Shown here: piece by piece, positions 35,296-47,930 of the stretch
Position numbering within the stretch: position 1 is the stretch's first letter
Layout of the letters: the number at the start of each line of letters is the position of its first letter
Assembly (NCBI GenBank): GCA_933228675.1
Contig: OW121740.1
Location: 161,272,806 to 161,336,805, forward strand
Length of the DNA stretch: 64,000 bases
Reading direction: 5' to 3'
Source: Stomorhina lunata
Taxonomy: Eukaryota > Arthropoda > Insecta > Diptera > Rhiniidae
The notes under the pieces: generated by a model
The model's database searches: none
What the model saw: only the letters and a program-made list of their open reading frames with translations
What the model was told of the DNA's origin: nothing
Translations under genes and position numbers: made by a program

Positions 35296-37372
35296 ATTTT
35301 TGAAATTTTTTCTATAAAAATAAGAAATTTTTGAAAAATTTTCTATAAAAATAGGAACTTTTTGAAAAATTACCTATAAAACAGGAAATTTTTGAAAAAT
35401 TTCTTATAAAAATAGGAAATTTTTGAAAAAATTCCTATAAAAATAGGAAACTTTTGAAAAATTTCCTATAAAAATAGGAAACTTTTGAAAAATTTCCTAT
35501 AAAAATAGGAAATTTTTGAAAAATTTCCTATAAAAATAGGAAATTTTTGAAAAATTTCCTATAAAAATAGGAAATTTTTGAAAAATTTCCTATAAAAATA
35601 GGAAATTTTTGAAAAATTTCCTATAAAAATAGGAAATTTTTGAAAAATTTCCTATAAAAATAGGAAATTTTTGAAAAATTTCCTATAAAAATAGGAAATT
35701 TTTGAAAAATTTCCTATAAAAATAGGAAATTTTTGAAAAATTTCCTATAAAAATAGGAAATTTTTGAAAAATTTCCTATAAAAATAGGAAATTTTTGAAA
35801 AATTTCCTATAAAAATAGGAAATTTTTGAAAAATTTCCTATAAAAATAGGAAATTTTTGAAAAATTTCCTATAAAAATAGGAAATTTTTGAAAAATTTCC
35901 TATAAAAATAGGAAATTTTTGAAAAATTTCCTATAAAAATAGGAAATTTTTGAAAAATTTCCTATAAAAATAGGAAATTTTTGAAAAATTTCCTATAAAA
36001 ATAGGAAATTTTTGAAAAATTTCCTATAAAAATAGGAAATTTTTGAAAAATTTCCTATAAAAATAGGAAATTTTTGAAAAATTTCCTATAAAAATAGGAA
36101 ATTTTTGAAAAATTTCCTATAAAAATAGGAAATTTTTGAAAAATTTCCTATAAAAATAGGAAATTTTTGAAAAATTTCCTATAAAAATAGGAAATTTTTG
36201 AAAAATTTCCTATAAAAATAGGAAATTTTTGAAAAATTTCCTATAAAAATAGGAAATTTTTGAAAAATTTCCTATAAAAATAGGAAATTTTTGAAAAATT
36301 TCCTATAAAAATAGGAAATTTTTGAAAAATTTCCTATAAAAATAGGAAATTTTTGAAAAATTTCCTATAAAAATAGGAAATTTTTGAAAAATTTCCTATA
36401 AAAATAGGAAATTTTTGAAAAATTTCCTATAAAAATAGGAAATTTTTGAAAAATTTCCTATAAAAATAGGAAATTTTTGAAAAATTTCCTATAAAAATAG
36501 GAAATTTTTGAAAAATTTCCTATAAAAATAGGAAATTTTTGAAAAATTTCCTATAAAAATAGGAAATTTTTGAAAAATTTCCTATAAAAATAGGAAATTT
36601 TTGAAAAATTTCCTATAAAAATAGGAAATTTTTGAAAAATTTCCTATAAAAATAGGAAATTTTTGAAAAATTTCCTATAAAAATAGGAAATTTTTGAAAA
36701 ATTTCCTATAAAAATAGGAAATTTTTGAAAAATTTCCTATAAAAATAGGAAATTTTTGAAAAATTTCCTATAAAAATAGGAAATTTTTGAAAAATTTCCT
36801 ATAAAAATAGGAAATTTTTGAAAAATTTCCTATAAAAATAGGAAATTTTTGAAAAATTTCCTATAAAAATAGGAAATTTTTGAAAAATTTCCTATAAAAA
36901 TAGGAAATTTTTGAAAAATTTCCTATAAAAATAGGAAATTTTTGAAAAATTTCCTATAAAAATAGGAAATTTTTGAAAAATTTCCTATAAATTTCCTAGG
37001 AAATTTTTGAAAAATTTCCTATAAAAATAGGAAATTTTTGAAAAATTTCCTATAAAAATAGGAAATTTTTGAAAAATTTCCTATAAAAATAGGAAATTTT
37101 TGAAAAATTTCCTATAAAAATAGGAAATTTTTGAAAAATTTCCTATAAAAATAGGAAATTTTTGAAAAATTTCCTATAAAAATAGGAAATTTTTGAAAAA
37201 TTTCCTATAAAAATAGGAAATTTTTGAAAAATTTCCTATAAAAATAGGAAATTTTTGAAAAATTTTCTATAAAAATAGGAAATTTTTGAAAAATTTTTTA
37301 TATAAATAGTACATTTTTGAAAAATTTCCTATAAAAATAGTAAAGTTTTAAAAAATTTCCTATTAAAAATTG
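35296..37372 (-). repeat. 31 bp AT minisatellite array, reverse complement of the 31.7-33.6 kb array
   Basis: Units read CCTATAAAAATAGG then AAATTTTTGAAAAATTT, exact 31 bp periodicity. From about 35480 to 37250 nearly every unit is identical, except for one break at 36989-37006 with the palindrome AAATTTCCTAGGAAATTT. Edges decay over two to five units. The centre base of the long dyad is G here and C in the other array, which fixes the inverted orientation. Confidence 0.93.
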
Positions 37373-38724
37373 TAAGAATTGAGTTTTTTTCCTTAAACAG
37401 CCCACTGTGCCTGAATTTGTTTATTTTGTTAACAATCCCCAGTTGTTGTCCGTTGACGTCATGTTGACATTTTTTAATAATTTTAATGGACAACATTTGT
37501 TTACAATGGATAGTTTATATGTTTTTTAAATGTTTTATTTTATGATTTTTCCCTTTTTTTATTTTTATCTTTTTCTGCTTTTGAAAAAAGTTTATGTATT
37601 TTGCAAAATTTTTTCGTCATAAACTTTAGAGTGAGTATTTGTTTTAATATTCGTCAGTTAACGCCAGCAATGTTTTGCTGTTCTGCTGGTTTTAGTCTGG
37701 GGGATTAAGAGTGACTGACAGTGTAAACGCTGCCTTTATAGCCTAAAGCTGCCTAGCCCTCCTTCCTAAAAACCGACCGACAGTCGTCTAGCCCACTAGT
37801 GTTTTGACACTGGCAATAAGGAAAGACATAGGTTCATTATTGTGGCAACATTTTGAAGCGGCAGCAGCAACAGCAGAGTGTCACAATTTGTAGCCCACGC
37901 CATTTCGAGATTAAATTGTCACTTCAAAAATTGTTAAGAGAATAAAAAAAATGTATTTAAAAATTTTATGATATAATTATTAAACGATTTGTTAAATGAT
38001 TTAAATGCATTTCAAAATTAAAAGCAGGAAATTGACAGTAAAAGCGAAAACTGTGGGTACTGATAAGAAAATTGAGTAAAGCCATAAATTTGGGGTCAAT
38101 GATTGACATTTTAATGAAAAGTAACCCTCATCAAGGGTTTCGATTTTTTACTTTTAAACGAAATTGTGGACTTTGACACAAATTAAACTACAACATAATA
38201 AATGATAGGCCACACTTAATCTTTCCACTATCCATCCCTGGTTTATTAAACAAATAAAAATTTTTAAATACATTTTGTTCTTTGTTATCTCTCACTTGAT
38301 GTTGATTTATTTTTAGTATTTTTTAATTGTTTATTGTATTTTTTCCAGTTGTTGGAAATAAAATATTGTTTTATTAAACCTTAAAGTTCTATATGTTTTG
38401 TTCTCTGATCCCCAAGCGTCGCATCGCTTTTAATAAGCGTTTGTGGTCGTTTGACCCCATTTAATTAATCACAAGTTATTTAATTCAATTAATTTGCTAA
38501 TAATCAACTCACACTAGAAAAAAACACACAATGACATAGTATAAATCACAAAAAAAAACATAAATATTTATGCTTTTAATTTGATTAAATTTAAATTTAA
38601 TAAATCATAAAGGATTTGTGGGATATCAAATGATATATGAATGTAAATAAATTATGGATTTGTGGTTATTTTTGAAAAGCTAAGCCCATTATGGTTATAT
38701 GGTTATAATTTAAGAGCTTTTAAT
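37373..38724. other. Unique spacer with a less AT-biased island, no gene seen
   Basis: Positions about 37640-37920 are richer in G+C and non-repetitive, with a GCGGCAGCAGCAACAGCAGAG patch near 37858. No open frame is supported. It could be a conserved non-coding or regulatory island, but nothing in the sequence proves that. Confidence 0.45.
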
Positions 38725-39965
38725 GTGAACATTTTTCTATAAAAATTTTTTATATGAAAAATTTTTCTATAAAAATTTTTATATGAAAAATTTTTCTATA
38801 AAAATTTTTATATGAAAAATTTTCTATAAAAAATTTTTATATGAAAAATTTTCTATAAAAAAATTTTATATGAAAAATTTTCTATAAAAAATTTTTATAT
38901 GAAAAATTTTCTATAAAAAATTTTTATATGAAAAATTTTCTATAAAAAATTTTTATATGAAAAATTTTCTATAGAAAATTTTGATATGAAAAATTTTCTA
39001 TAAAAAATTTTTATATGAAAAATTTTCTATAAAAAATTTTTATATGAAAAATTTTCTATAAAAAATTTTTTTATGAAAAATTTTCTATAAAAAATTTTTA
39101 TATGAAAAATTTTCTATAGAAAATTTTGATATGAAACATTTTTATAGAAACTTTTTCAATGAAATATTTCTGATAGAATTTTCTATAGAAACTTTTTCTG
39201 CAAAAAAATTTCTATAGCAACTTGTTATATAAAAAATTTTTTGTAGAAATTTTTTCTACAAAACAATTATCTATAGAAATTTTTTACATAAAAAATTTTT
39301 CTATAGAACTTTTAATATGAGAAATTTTCTATAAAAAATTTTTATATGAGAAATTTTCTATAAAAAATTTTTATATGAAAAATTTTCTATAAAAAATTTT
39401 TATATGAAAAATTTTCTATAAAAAATTTTTATATGAAAAATTTTCTATAGAAAATTTTGATATGAAAAATTTTCTATAGAAATTTTTGATATGAAAAATT
39501 TTCTATAGAAATTTTTTATATGAAACATTTTTATAGAAACTTTTTCGATGAAATATTTCTGATAGAATTTTCTATAGAAACTTTTTCTGCAAAAAAATTT
39601 CTATAGGAACTTTTTATACAACTAATTTTTTGTAGAAACTTTTTCTACAAAAAAATTATCTATAGAAATTTTTTAAATAAAAAATTTTTCTATAGAACTT
39701 TTAATATGAGAAATTTTCTATAAAAAATTTTTATATGAAAAATTTTCTATAAAAATTTTTATATGAAAAATTTTCTATAGAAACTTTTAATATGAAACTT
39801 TTTATGTGAACAATTTTCTTTAGAAACTTTTTATATGAAAAATTTTCTATATAAACTTTTTATATGAAAAATTTTCTATAGAAATTTTAATATAAAAAAT
39901 TTTGTATAGGAACTTCTTGTATGAAAAATTTTCTATAGAAACTTTTTATATGAAAAATTTTCTAT
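38725..39965 (+). repeat. AT minisatellite array, plus orientation (left arm of a palindromic pair)
   Basis: Units TATATGAAAAATTTTCTATA plus AAAAAATTTTT. A segment of about 200 bp with odd units (GAAATATTTCTGATAGAATT, CTGCAAAAAAATTTCTATAG) is present twice, at about 39128-39350 and 39517-39720, offset about 389 bp. At about 39960 the orientation flips. Confidence 0.85.
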
Positions 39966-42025
39966 AGAAAATTTTGCATATAAAAAGTTTCTATAGAAAG
40001 TTATTCATATAAAAAGTTTCTATAGAAAATTTTTCATATAAAAAGTTTCTATATAAAATTTTTGATATAAAAAGTTTCTATAAAAAATTTTTCATATAAA
40101 AAGTTTCTATATATAATTTTTCATATAAAAAGTTTCTATAGAAAATTTTTCATACAAAAAAATTCTATAGAAAATTTTTTCTATAAAATTTTTCATATTA
40201 AAAGTTTCTATAGAAAATTTTTCATATAAAAAGTTTCTATAGAAAATTTTTCATATAAAAAGTTTCTGTAGAAAATTTTTCATACAAAAAATTTTTATAG
40301 AAAATTTTTTATATAAAATTTTTCATATAAAAAGTTTCTATAGAAAATTTTTTATATAAGAAGTTTCTATAGAAATTTTTTTTATATAAAAAGTTTCTAC
40401 AGAAAATTTTTTATATAAAAAGTCTCTATAGAAAATTTTTCATATAAAAAGTTTCTATAGAAAATTTTTCATATCAAAAGTTTCTATAGAAAATTTTTCA
40501 TATAAAAAGTTTCTATAGAAAATTTTTCATATAAAAAGTTTCTATAGATAATTTTTCATACAAAAAATTTCTATAGAAAATTTTTTCTATAAAATTTTTC
40601 ATATTAAAAGTTTCTATAGAAAATTTTTCATATAAAAAGTTTCTATAGAAAATTTTTCACACAAAAAATTTCTATAGAAAATTTTTTATATAAAATTTTT
40701 CATATAAAAAGTTTCTATAGAAAATATTTCATATAAAATATTTTTATAGAAAATTTTTCATATAAAAAGTTTTTATAGAAAATTGTTCATATAAAATGTT
40801 TCTGTAGAAAATTTTTCATATAAAAAGTTTTATGGAAATTTTTTTATATAAAAAGTTTCTATAGAAAATTTTTCATTTAAAAAGTTTCTATAGAAAATTT
40901 TTCATATAAAAAGTTTCTATAGAAAATTGTGCATATAAAAAGTTTCTTTAGAAAATTTTTGATATAAAAAGTTTCTATAGAAAGTTTTTCATATAAAAAA
41001 TTTCTATAGAAAATTTTTATACAAAAAGTTTATCTAGAAAATTTTTCATATAAAAAGTTTCTATAGAAAATTTTTTATATAAAAAGTTTTTATAGAAAAT
41101 CTTTCATATAAAAAAATCTTTCATATAAAAAGTTTTTATAGAAAATTTTTCATATAAAAAATTTGTATAGAAAATTTTTCATATAAAATGTTTCTGTAGA
41201 AAATTTTTCATATAAAAAGTTTTATGGAAAATTTTTTATATAAAAAGTTTCTATAGAAAATTTTTCATTTAAAAAGTTTCTATAGAAAATTTTTCATATA
41301 AAAAGTTTCTATAGAAAATTGTGCATATGAAAAGTTTCTATAGAAAATTTTTCATATAAAAAGTTTCTATAGAAAATTTTTCATATAAAAAGTTTGTACA
41401 GAAAATTTTTCATATAAAAAGTTTTTATAGAAAATCTTTCATATAAAAAGTTTCTTCAGAAAATCTTTCATATACAAAGTTTCTATAGAAAATTGTTCAT
41501 ATAAAAAGTTTCTATAGAAAATTTTTAATATAAAAAATTTTTATAGAAAATTTTTCATATAAAAAGTTTCTATAGAAAATTTTTCATATAAAAAGTTTCT
41601 ATAGAAAATTTTTCATATAAAAAGTTTCTATAGAAAATTTTTCATATAAAAAGTTTCTATAGAAAATTTTTCATATAAAAAGTTTCTATAGAAAATTGTT
41701 CATATAAAAACTTTCTATAGAAAATTTTTCATATAAAAAGTTTCTATAGAAAATTTTACATATAAAAAGTTTCTGTAGAAAATTTTTTATATCAACTGAT
41801 TCTTTCGAAAATTTTTCATATAAAAAGTTTTTATAGAAAATCTTTCATATAAAAAGTTTTTATAGAAAATTTTTCATATAAAAAGTTTCTACAGAAAATT
41901 TTTCATATTAAAAGTTTCTACAGAAAATTTTTTACACAAAAAAAGTTTCTATAGAAAATTGTTTATATAAAAAGTTTCTATAGAAAATTTTTCATATAAA
42001 AGGTTTCTATAAAAAACTTTTTATA
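39966..42025 (-). repeat. AT minisatellite array, minus orientation (right arm of a palindromic pair)
   Basis: Units CATATAAAAAGTTTCTATAG plus AAAATTTTT, the inverse of the preceding array. The AAGTTTC variant dominates. A segment with the rare markers TTCATTTAAAAAG and GAAAATTGTGCATAT is present twice, at about 40795-40945 and 41187-41340, offset about 392 bp. Confidence 0.87.
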
Positions 42026-43504
42026 TAAAATATTTTTTTTTTTAAATTTTCTTTTTTATGAAAAATGTAGAAACTTTTTATATGAAAAATTTTCTGTAGA
42101 ATCATTTGATATAACAATTTTGAATAGAAAGTTTTTATATAAGAAAAACAAAACTCTCGAATAAATTTAGTTTCTCTGAACAACTATAAACTTAAACCCA
42201 ATTTTTTTAATATAATTTTTTTTAGAAATTTAATATTGGAATTAGTTAAATTAAACATATTTTTTTCTATGATCCCAGCTTCAAACTAATTTTTAAATTA
42301 GATCATGTTACGGACACTAGATATCCCCAAACATTTCCTGGTACACACATACACACACACACATATTGACAATCACATCCTTTTAACATCCGTTTAGTTA
42401 AGCTTTTTGTTTATCTTACCTTAACTCTCACACAAATAAGGTAAATGTAAAATGCTTCCTCTTATATAACGCTCGGGTACTATTTCCTCCCAAACTAATT
42501 GAAATAGTAAATGAATGAATGCAAGGATATAAATACACAAGAGGATAACAGGAGAGTACTCATGATAAAATACAAACATATGTACATACACATGTATTTG
42601 TATAGCAAATCTCTAGTGACCATTTTAAACGCAGGACATTGTTTAAATGACTAAGTATTAGTTAGTAAAAAGTTTTTAATTTTATACCATTATAATTTCT
42701 CTAGTTTTTTCTATCTCTATCTCCTAATCCCTGTTCATTTAGTCAGAAAACCAGTTTAAAACCATTTTTACATTAACTTTACATTAGCTTTTTTCACCGA
42801 CAACAAATCGGGTTGACCAAGCTCTAACAATTTGTTACCACAATTATAATTAGTGCAAACTGCAAATATTCGAAAGAAGAAAAAATTGTACGTTTTTCTG
42901 TTTCCTGACATGTTTAATTCAAGGAGAAGTATGTCTGTCCCTTGTACATATAGTTCACATGTGATAAAAGTTCCATGTAATTTCCATTTATTCCATTTCA
43001 ATGATTGCTAATTACACATTTAACTTTCTTTTTTTCACTCTTTTTTCTTTTATTTTCATTTTTATTTTGTCCAATATTTTATCGTTAACGGTCTTTCTTT
43101 TTCGTTTAATTTTAATTTTGTTTTAGCCATGTCCTTGTTGATATTGTCCAATAAAAAGCTGACAGCTTAGAGAGTCACATAAAAGAAAAGTATCGTATAA
43201 CCTACGGTTATGGTCTCTGTCTGTCTGTCCCTTAGTCCGTCTAGTGTGTTCGAGTATGTATGTTTTCATAGGTACTTTATAGTTTTTTTTTTTTTTGTAA
43301 AATTCTTTTAATTTTTTCCAACTATTGACCCATATTTTGGATAGTTAAGTGTTGATGGGCATTAAAAGCCATTTGGAACACAAAAAAAATATATAAAAGA
43401 AACCATAGTTGTATGAAAATAAAAACTATGAAATTGTAATAATGTTTGTTTTAGTAGGGTGGTACAAATTATATGTGGCGGACGTTAGACTCGAAGGAAG
43501 AAAT
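42026..43504. other. Unique AT-rich spacer, no gene seen
   Basis: Contains a short (CA)n run at about 42345-42362, a GTCTCTGTCTGTCTGTCC patch at about 43213-43230 and one GGCGGACGTT motif at 43477-43486. The minus-strand frame at 42768-43001 has no recognisable domain. Confidence 0.5.
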
Positions 43505-45870
43505 ATAAACTTTTATATGAAAAATTTTCTATAGAAACTTTTTATATGAAAAATTTTCTAAAGAAAATTTCTATTTGAAAGATTTGCTATAGAAACTATT
43601 TATATGAAAAAAAATCTGTAGAAACTTTTTATATGAAAAATTTCCTAATGAAACTTTTTATATTAAAAATTTCCTAAAGAAACTTTTTATATGAAAAATT
43701 TTTTTATAGAAACTTTTTATATGAAAAATTTTCTATACAAACTTTTTCTATAAAAAATTTTCTAAAGAAACCTTTTATATGAAAAATTTTCTATACAAAC
43801 TTTTTATATGAAAAATTTTTTATAGAAACTTTTTATATATGCAATTATCTATAGGAACATTTAATACGAGAAATTTTCTATACAACCTTTTCATATTTAA
43901 AATTTTTAATAAAAAAAATTTCTATACAAACTTTTAATATGAAAAATTTTCTATAAAAAACTTTTTCTATGAAAAATTTTCTATCAAAAATTTTCTATAG
44001 ATATTTTTTATTTAAAACATTTTCTATATAAACTTTTTATTTAAAAAATTTTCTATAGAAATTTTTTATTTAAAAAATTTTCTATAGAAACTTTTATATG
44101 AAAAATTTTCTACTAAAAAGTCTCTTTATTTGAAAAATTTTCTGCAGAAACCTTTTATTTGAAATATTTTCTACAGAAACTCTTATTTGAAAAATTTTCT
44201 ATAGAAAATTTTTATATGAAAAATTTTCTATAGAAAATTTTTATATGAAAAATTTTTTTATAGAAAATTTTTATATGAAAAATTTTTTTATAGAAAATTT
44301 TTATATGAAAAATTTTCTATAGAAAATTTTTATATGAAAATTTTTCTATAGAAAATTTTTATATGAAAAATTTTCTATAGAAAATTTTTATATAAAAATT
44401 TTCTAAAGAAAATTTTTATATCAAAAATTTTCTAAAGAAAATTTTTATATGAAAAATTTTCTAAAGAAAAGTTTTATATGAAAAATTTTCTAAAAAAAAT
44501 TTTTATATGAAAAATTTTCAAAAGAAAATTTTTATATAAAAAATTTTCTAAAGAAAATTTTTATATGAAAAATTTTCAAAAGAAAATTTTTATATGAAAA
44601 ATTTTCAAAAGAAAATTTTTATATGAAAAATTTTCTACAGAAAATTTTTATATGAAAAATTTTCTAACGAAAATTTTTTTATGAAAAATTTTCTAAAGAA
44701 AATTTTTATATGAAAAATTTTCTAAAGAAAATTTTTATATAAAAAATTTTTATGTGAAAAATTTTCTTCAGAAAATTTTTGTATGAAAAATTTTCTAAAG
44801 AAAATTTTTTTATAAAGAATTTTCTAAAGAAAATTTTTATATGAAAAATTGTCAAAAGAAAACTTTTAAATGAAAAATTGTCTAAAGAAAATTTTTAAAT
44901 GAAAAATTTTCTGAAGAAAATTATTAAATGAAAAATTGTCTAAAGAAAATTTTTAAATGAAAAATTTTCTAAAGAAAATTTTTAAATGAAAAATTTTCTA
45001 AAGAAAATTTTTAAATTAAAAATTTTCTAAAGAAACTTTTTATATGAAAAATTGTCTAAAGTAACTTTTTATATGAAAAATTTTCTATAAAATTTTTTTT
45101 TATGAAAAATTTTCTGTAAAAAATTTTTATATGAAAAATTTTCTAAGGAAACTTTTTATATGAAAAATTTTCTAAGGAAACTTTTTATATGAAAAAATTT
45201 CTAAAGGAACTTCTTATATAAAAAATTTTCTATAGAAAGTTTTTATATGAAAAATTTTCTATAGATATTTTATATGAAAAATTTTCTATAGAAACTTTTT
45301 ATATGAAAAATTTTCTATAGGAACTTTTAATATGAGAAATTTTCTATAGAATCTTTTTATATGAAATATTTTCTATAGAAACTTTTTATATGAACAATTT
45401 TCTATAGAAAGTTTTTATATGAAAAATTTTCTATTGAAACTTTTTCTGTGAAAAATTTTCTTAGAAACTTTTTCTGTGAAAAATTTTCTGTAGAAACTTT
45501 TTATATGAACAATTTTCTATAGGAACTTTTAATATGAGTTATTTTGTATAGAATCTTTTGATATGAAACATTTTCTATAGAAACTTTTTATATGAACAAT
45601 TTTCTATAAGAACTTTTAATATGAGAAAATTTCTACAGAAACTTTTTATAAGAAAAATTTTCCACATAATTTTTATATGGAAAATTTTCTATGGAATTTT
45701 TTACGCGAAGTAGTTTAAAAAAACAATTTATATGAAAAATTTTTTAAAGAAATTTTTATATAAAATATTATCTTAGAAACATTTTTTATAAAAAATTTTC
45801 TGTAAAAACTTTTGATACAGAAAATTTTTTGTATACAAAATTTTCAATAAAAACTTTTTATTAAACATTT
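43505..45870 (+). repeat. AT minisatellite array, 28-30 bp unit, plus orientation
   Basis: Units TATATGAAAAATTTTCTATA plus GAAACTTTT or GAAAATTTTT. Subfamilies are blockwise: GAAACTTTTT at 43500-44160 and 45020-45660, GAAAATTTTT with CTAAAG or CAAAAG at 44190-45020. The right edge runs straight into a dispersed repeat (45885-46125). Confidence 0.87.
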
Positions 45871-45884
45871 TCTCATAAACATTT

Positions 45885-46125
45885 TTAATTCAAATTTGTT
45901 CGTCATATATTCGGCTATATCTCCAAAACTATTGAGTATTGTAGCTAAATTTTGATTATGAATATTTTTGACAAGTTTCAGTGAAATAGCTCTTTTTTTG
46001 GGTTCTATAGTGCCGTCAACAGACAGACAGATAGAAAGACAGACAGACAGACAATCAGACAGACAGATAGACAGACAAATAAACAGACGGAATGACATTT
46101 TCAATATATTTGATGGTGTATATAA
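45885..46125 (-). repeat. Dispersed repeat family B (minus copy) with an ACAG microsatellite
   Basis: The minus strand contains CACTGAAACTTGTCAAAA, matching CACTGAAACTTGGCAAAA in the plus copy at 47.7-47.9 kb, and a preceding GGCAC.ATA block common to both. A (GACA)n microsatellite occupies about 46018-46082. Open frames here on both strands only read the microsatellite. Confidence 0.55.
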
Positions 46126-47699
46126 AAAGTACATAATCAAAGAATCTTTTAAGATATTACTTCGAATATAAGCAGCTTTTTAAGAACTTTGTAATTTTTA
46201 CATAATACTCGAAATTTTAAAATTATAAAATGATAATTTTTTTTAATTATTTCTTTTGACAACTTCCATTACCCTAATAATTATATTTTACAATTATTTC
46301 ATCTATACAAGATTTCACACTCATTCCTAATAACAAGAAAAAACTAAAATTTCTAAAAAGAAAAAGAAAAACTCATGCAATTTGTATGAATGTGAGTAAA
46401 ACGTCAGTCTGACTGTCAGACGGCTAATACTGCTGACGTTTCGTTAGTGACACACTCCGAATAAATGAAACAATTTAGAAGACAACTGAGAATTTGACAT
46501 TTGATAAATCGAAATGAAACGAAAAAAAATAAAATTCTAAATTAAAACATTTTTGTGACAGATGGTGTTTGAGTAGTTGAAGAGTAGAGAAAACCCTTAG
46601 AAACATAAGAAGGCTTAGAAAAGAAATTCTAAAAATAAAATTTATTACCAAACCAATAATAAGCCTTTCTTTATTGTCAAACATTAAATAATTACCCTTA
46701 ACAAATTCAATTACATTTATTTTCAATTTTCCATTACAAGTAACATTTAAGAAACATTTCGTATAAAAGAAACTCTTAATTACCCATAATTATCATCAAT
46801 TTAAGTTATACAGACAATTTCCTAAAAGCTTTCTGGTTTCATAATATAATCATTTTTCATAGCTCAACTAATTTTAACACTTTATTCCATTTGGGTAATT
46901 TACACATTTGTCACATGTATTTTACTTACATGTAAAGCGAGTAGAAACCTAGTGTTTATTATATATTTACATTCATCTGTAATACGAGTATTCATGTGGA
47001 TAAATTATTTTCAATTTTAATTAAATTTTTTGGTTTTCTGTCATAAGATTTAATTAAAATACTGAAAATATTACTGGGTAATATCGATCGATTAGTCATT
47101 AGATATCGACATAATGATAAATTATAATGTCATTAAATAAACTGAAAAACACAAAGTCTTGTAGGAAAATATTAGGGGTAATCAAGTCATATTCTCTGGA
47201 AATGCAATTTTATGCAAAAATCTACTTTTTCAATTAATAGCCAACATTAATTTTGTTATTGTTAACATGAAAAAAATTTAAAATTTTCAAAGTTAAAAAT
47301 ATTTATCAATCATGATCAAATATTTTTATTGTATTTTTACAATCTTGTGAAATTTTTACATATTTACGATGACGTTAATACCTCTATTATGCTTGAATTT
47401 TAAAAACTAAGTAAAAGCTTTTCCATTTTCCTATGAAATTGATAAAACCTGAAAATTTTAATAATTTTCTAAACTTTCCGGGACAGACAAAATGTATCTC
47501 AATATTTGCCTGTGTCGGGTTGAAATTTATTTGTTTGCCTGATAATTGGGAAAATGAAAGAGATAAAGTACTTTAAAAGGCAGAAGCTTAAAAGAATGTA
47601 TTTTTATTCACCAAGAGAACTTTTTTCTAATACTAACAATAGTTCTAACAATAACTAACAATAGTTCACGAAATTTAACTTTTTGCCTTACATTTAATC
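46126..47699. other. Unique AT-rich spacer, no gene seen
   Basis: Includes a small inverted repeat AAACGTCAG (46399-46407) / CTGACGTTT (46433-46441) with an inner GTCTGACTGTCAGAC. The minus frame at 46475-46726 is F-, L- and I-rich with no domain. Confidence 0.5.
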
Positions 47700-47930
47700 T
47701 AGTTCTTTAAGAATGAAGGTATGGGAGACTGTCATTCCGTTTGTAACTTCATTTCGTTGTGTCTATCCGTCAGTCTATTTGTTAAAGGCACGATAAAAGA
47801 AGCGAAGTCACTGAAACTTGGCAAAAGTATTTTCGATATCTTGAAAATGGGCAAAAGCGTTTCAAATTTTGTTAGAGCTCCCATACAACCCAGCCCCGAG
47901 AATCACGTTAATGATAAATTGATTTTCTAA
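47700..47930 (+). repeat. Dispersed repeat family B (plus copy) at the edge of an AT array
   Basis: Contains GTCAGTCTATTTGTTAAAGG, GGCACGATAAAA and CACTGAAACTTGGCAAAA, shared with the inverted copy at 45.9-46.1 kb. It abuts the AT array that starts at about 47931. The 69-residue open frame here is part of the repeat and shows no domain. Confidence 0.55.

Noticed and set aside
35296..37372. CRISPR-like look of regular repeats
   Set aside because: There are no unique spacers; units are contiguous identical 31-mers in a eukaryotic-looking sequence.
45844..46171. Open frames on both strands across the GACA microsatellite
   Set aside because: Composition (CLSICLSD / RQTDRQ) comes only from the tetranucleotide repeat and the dispersed repeat around it.
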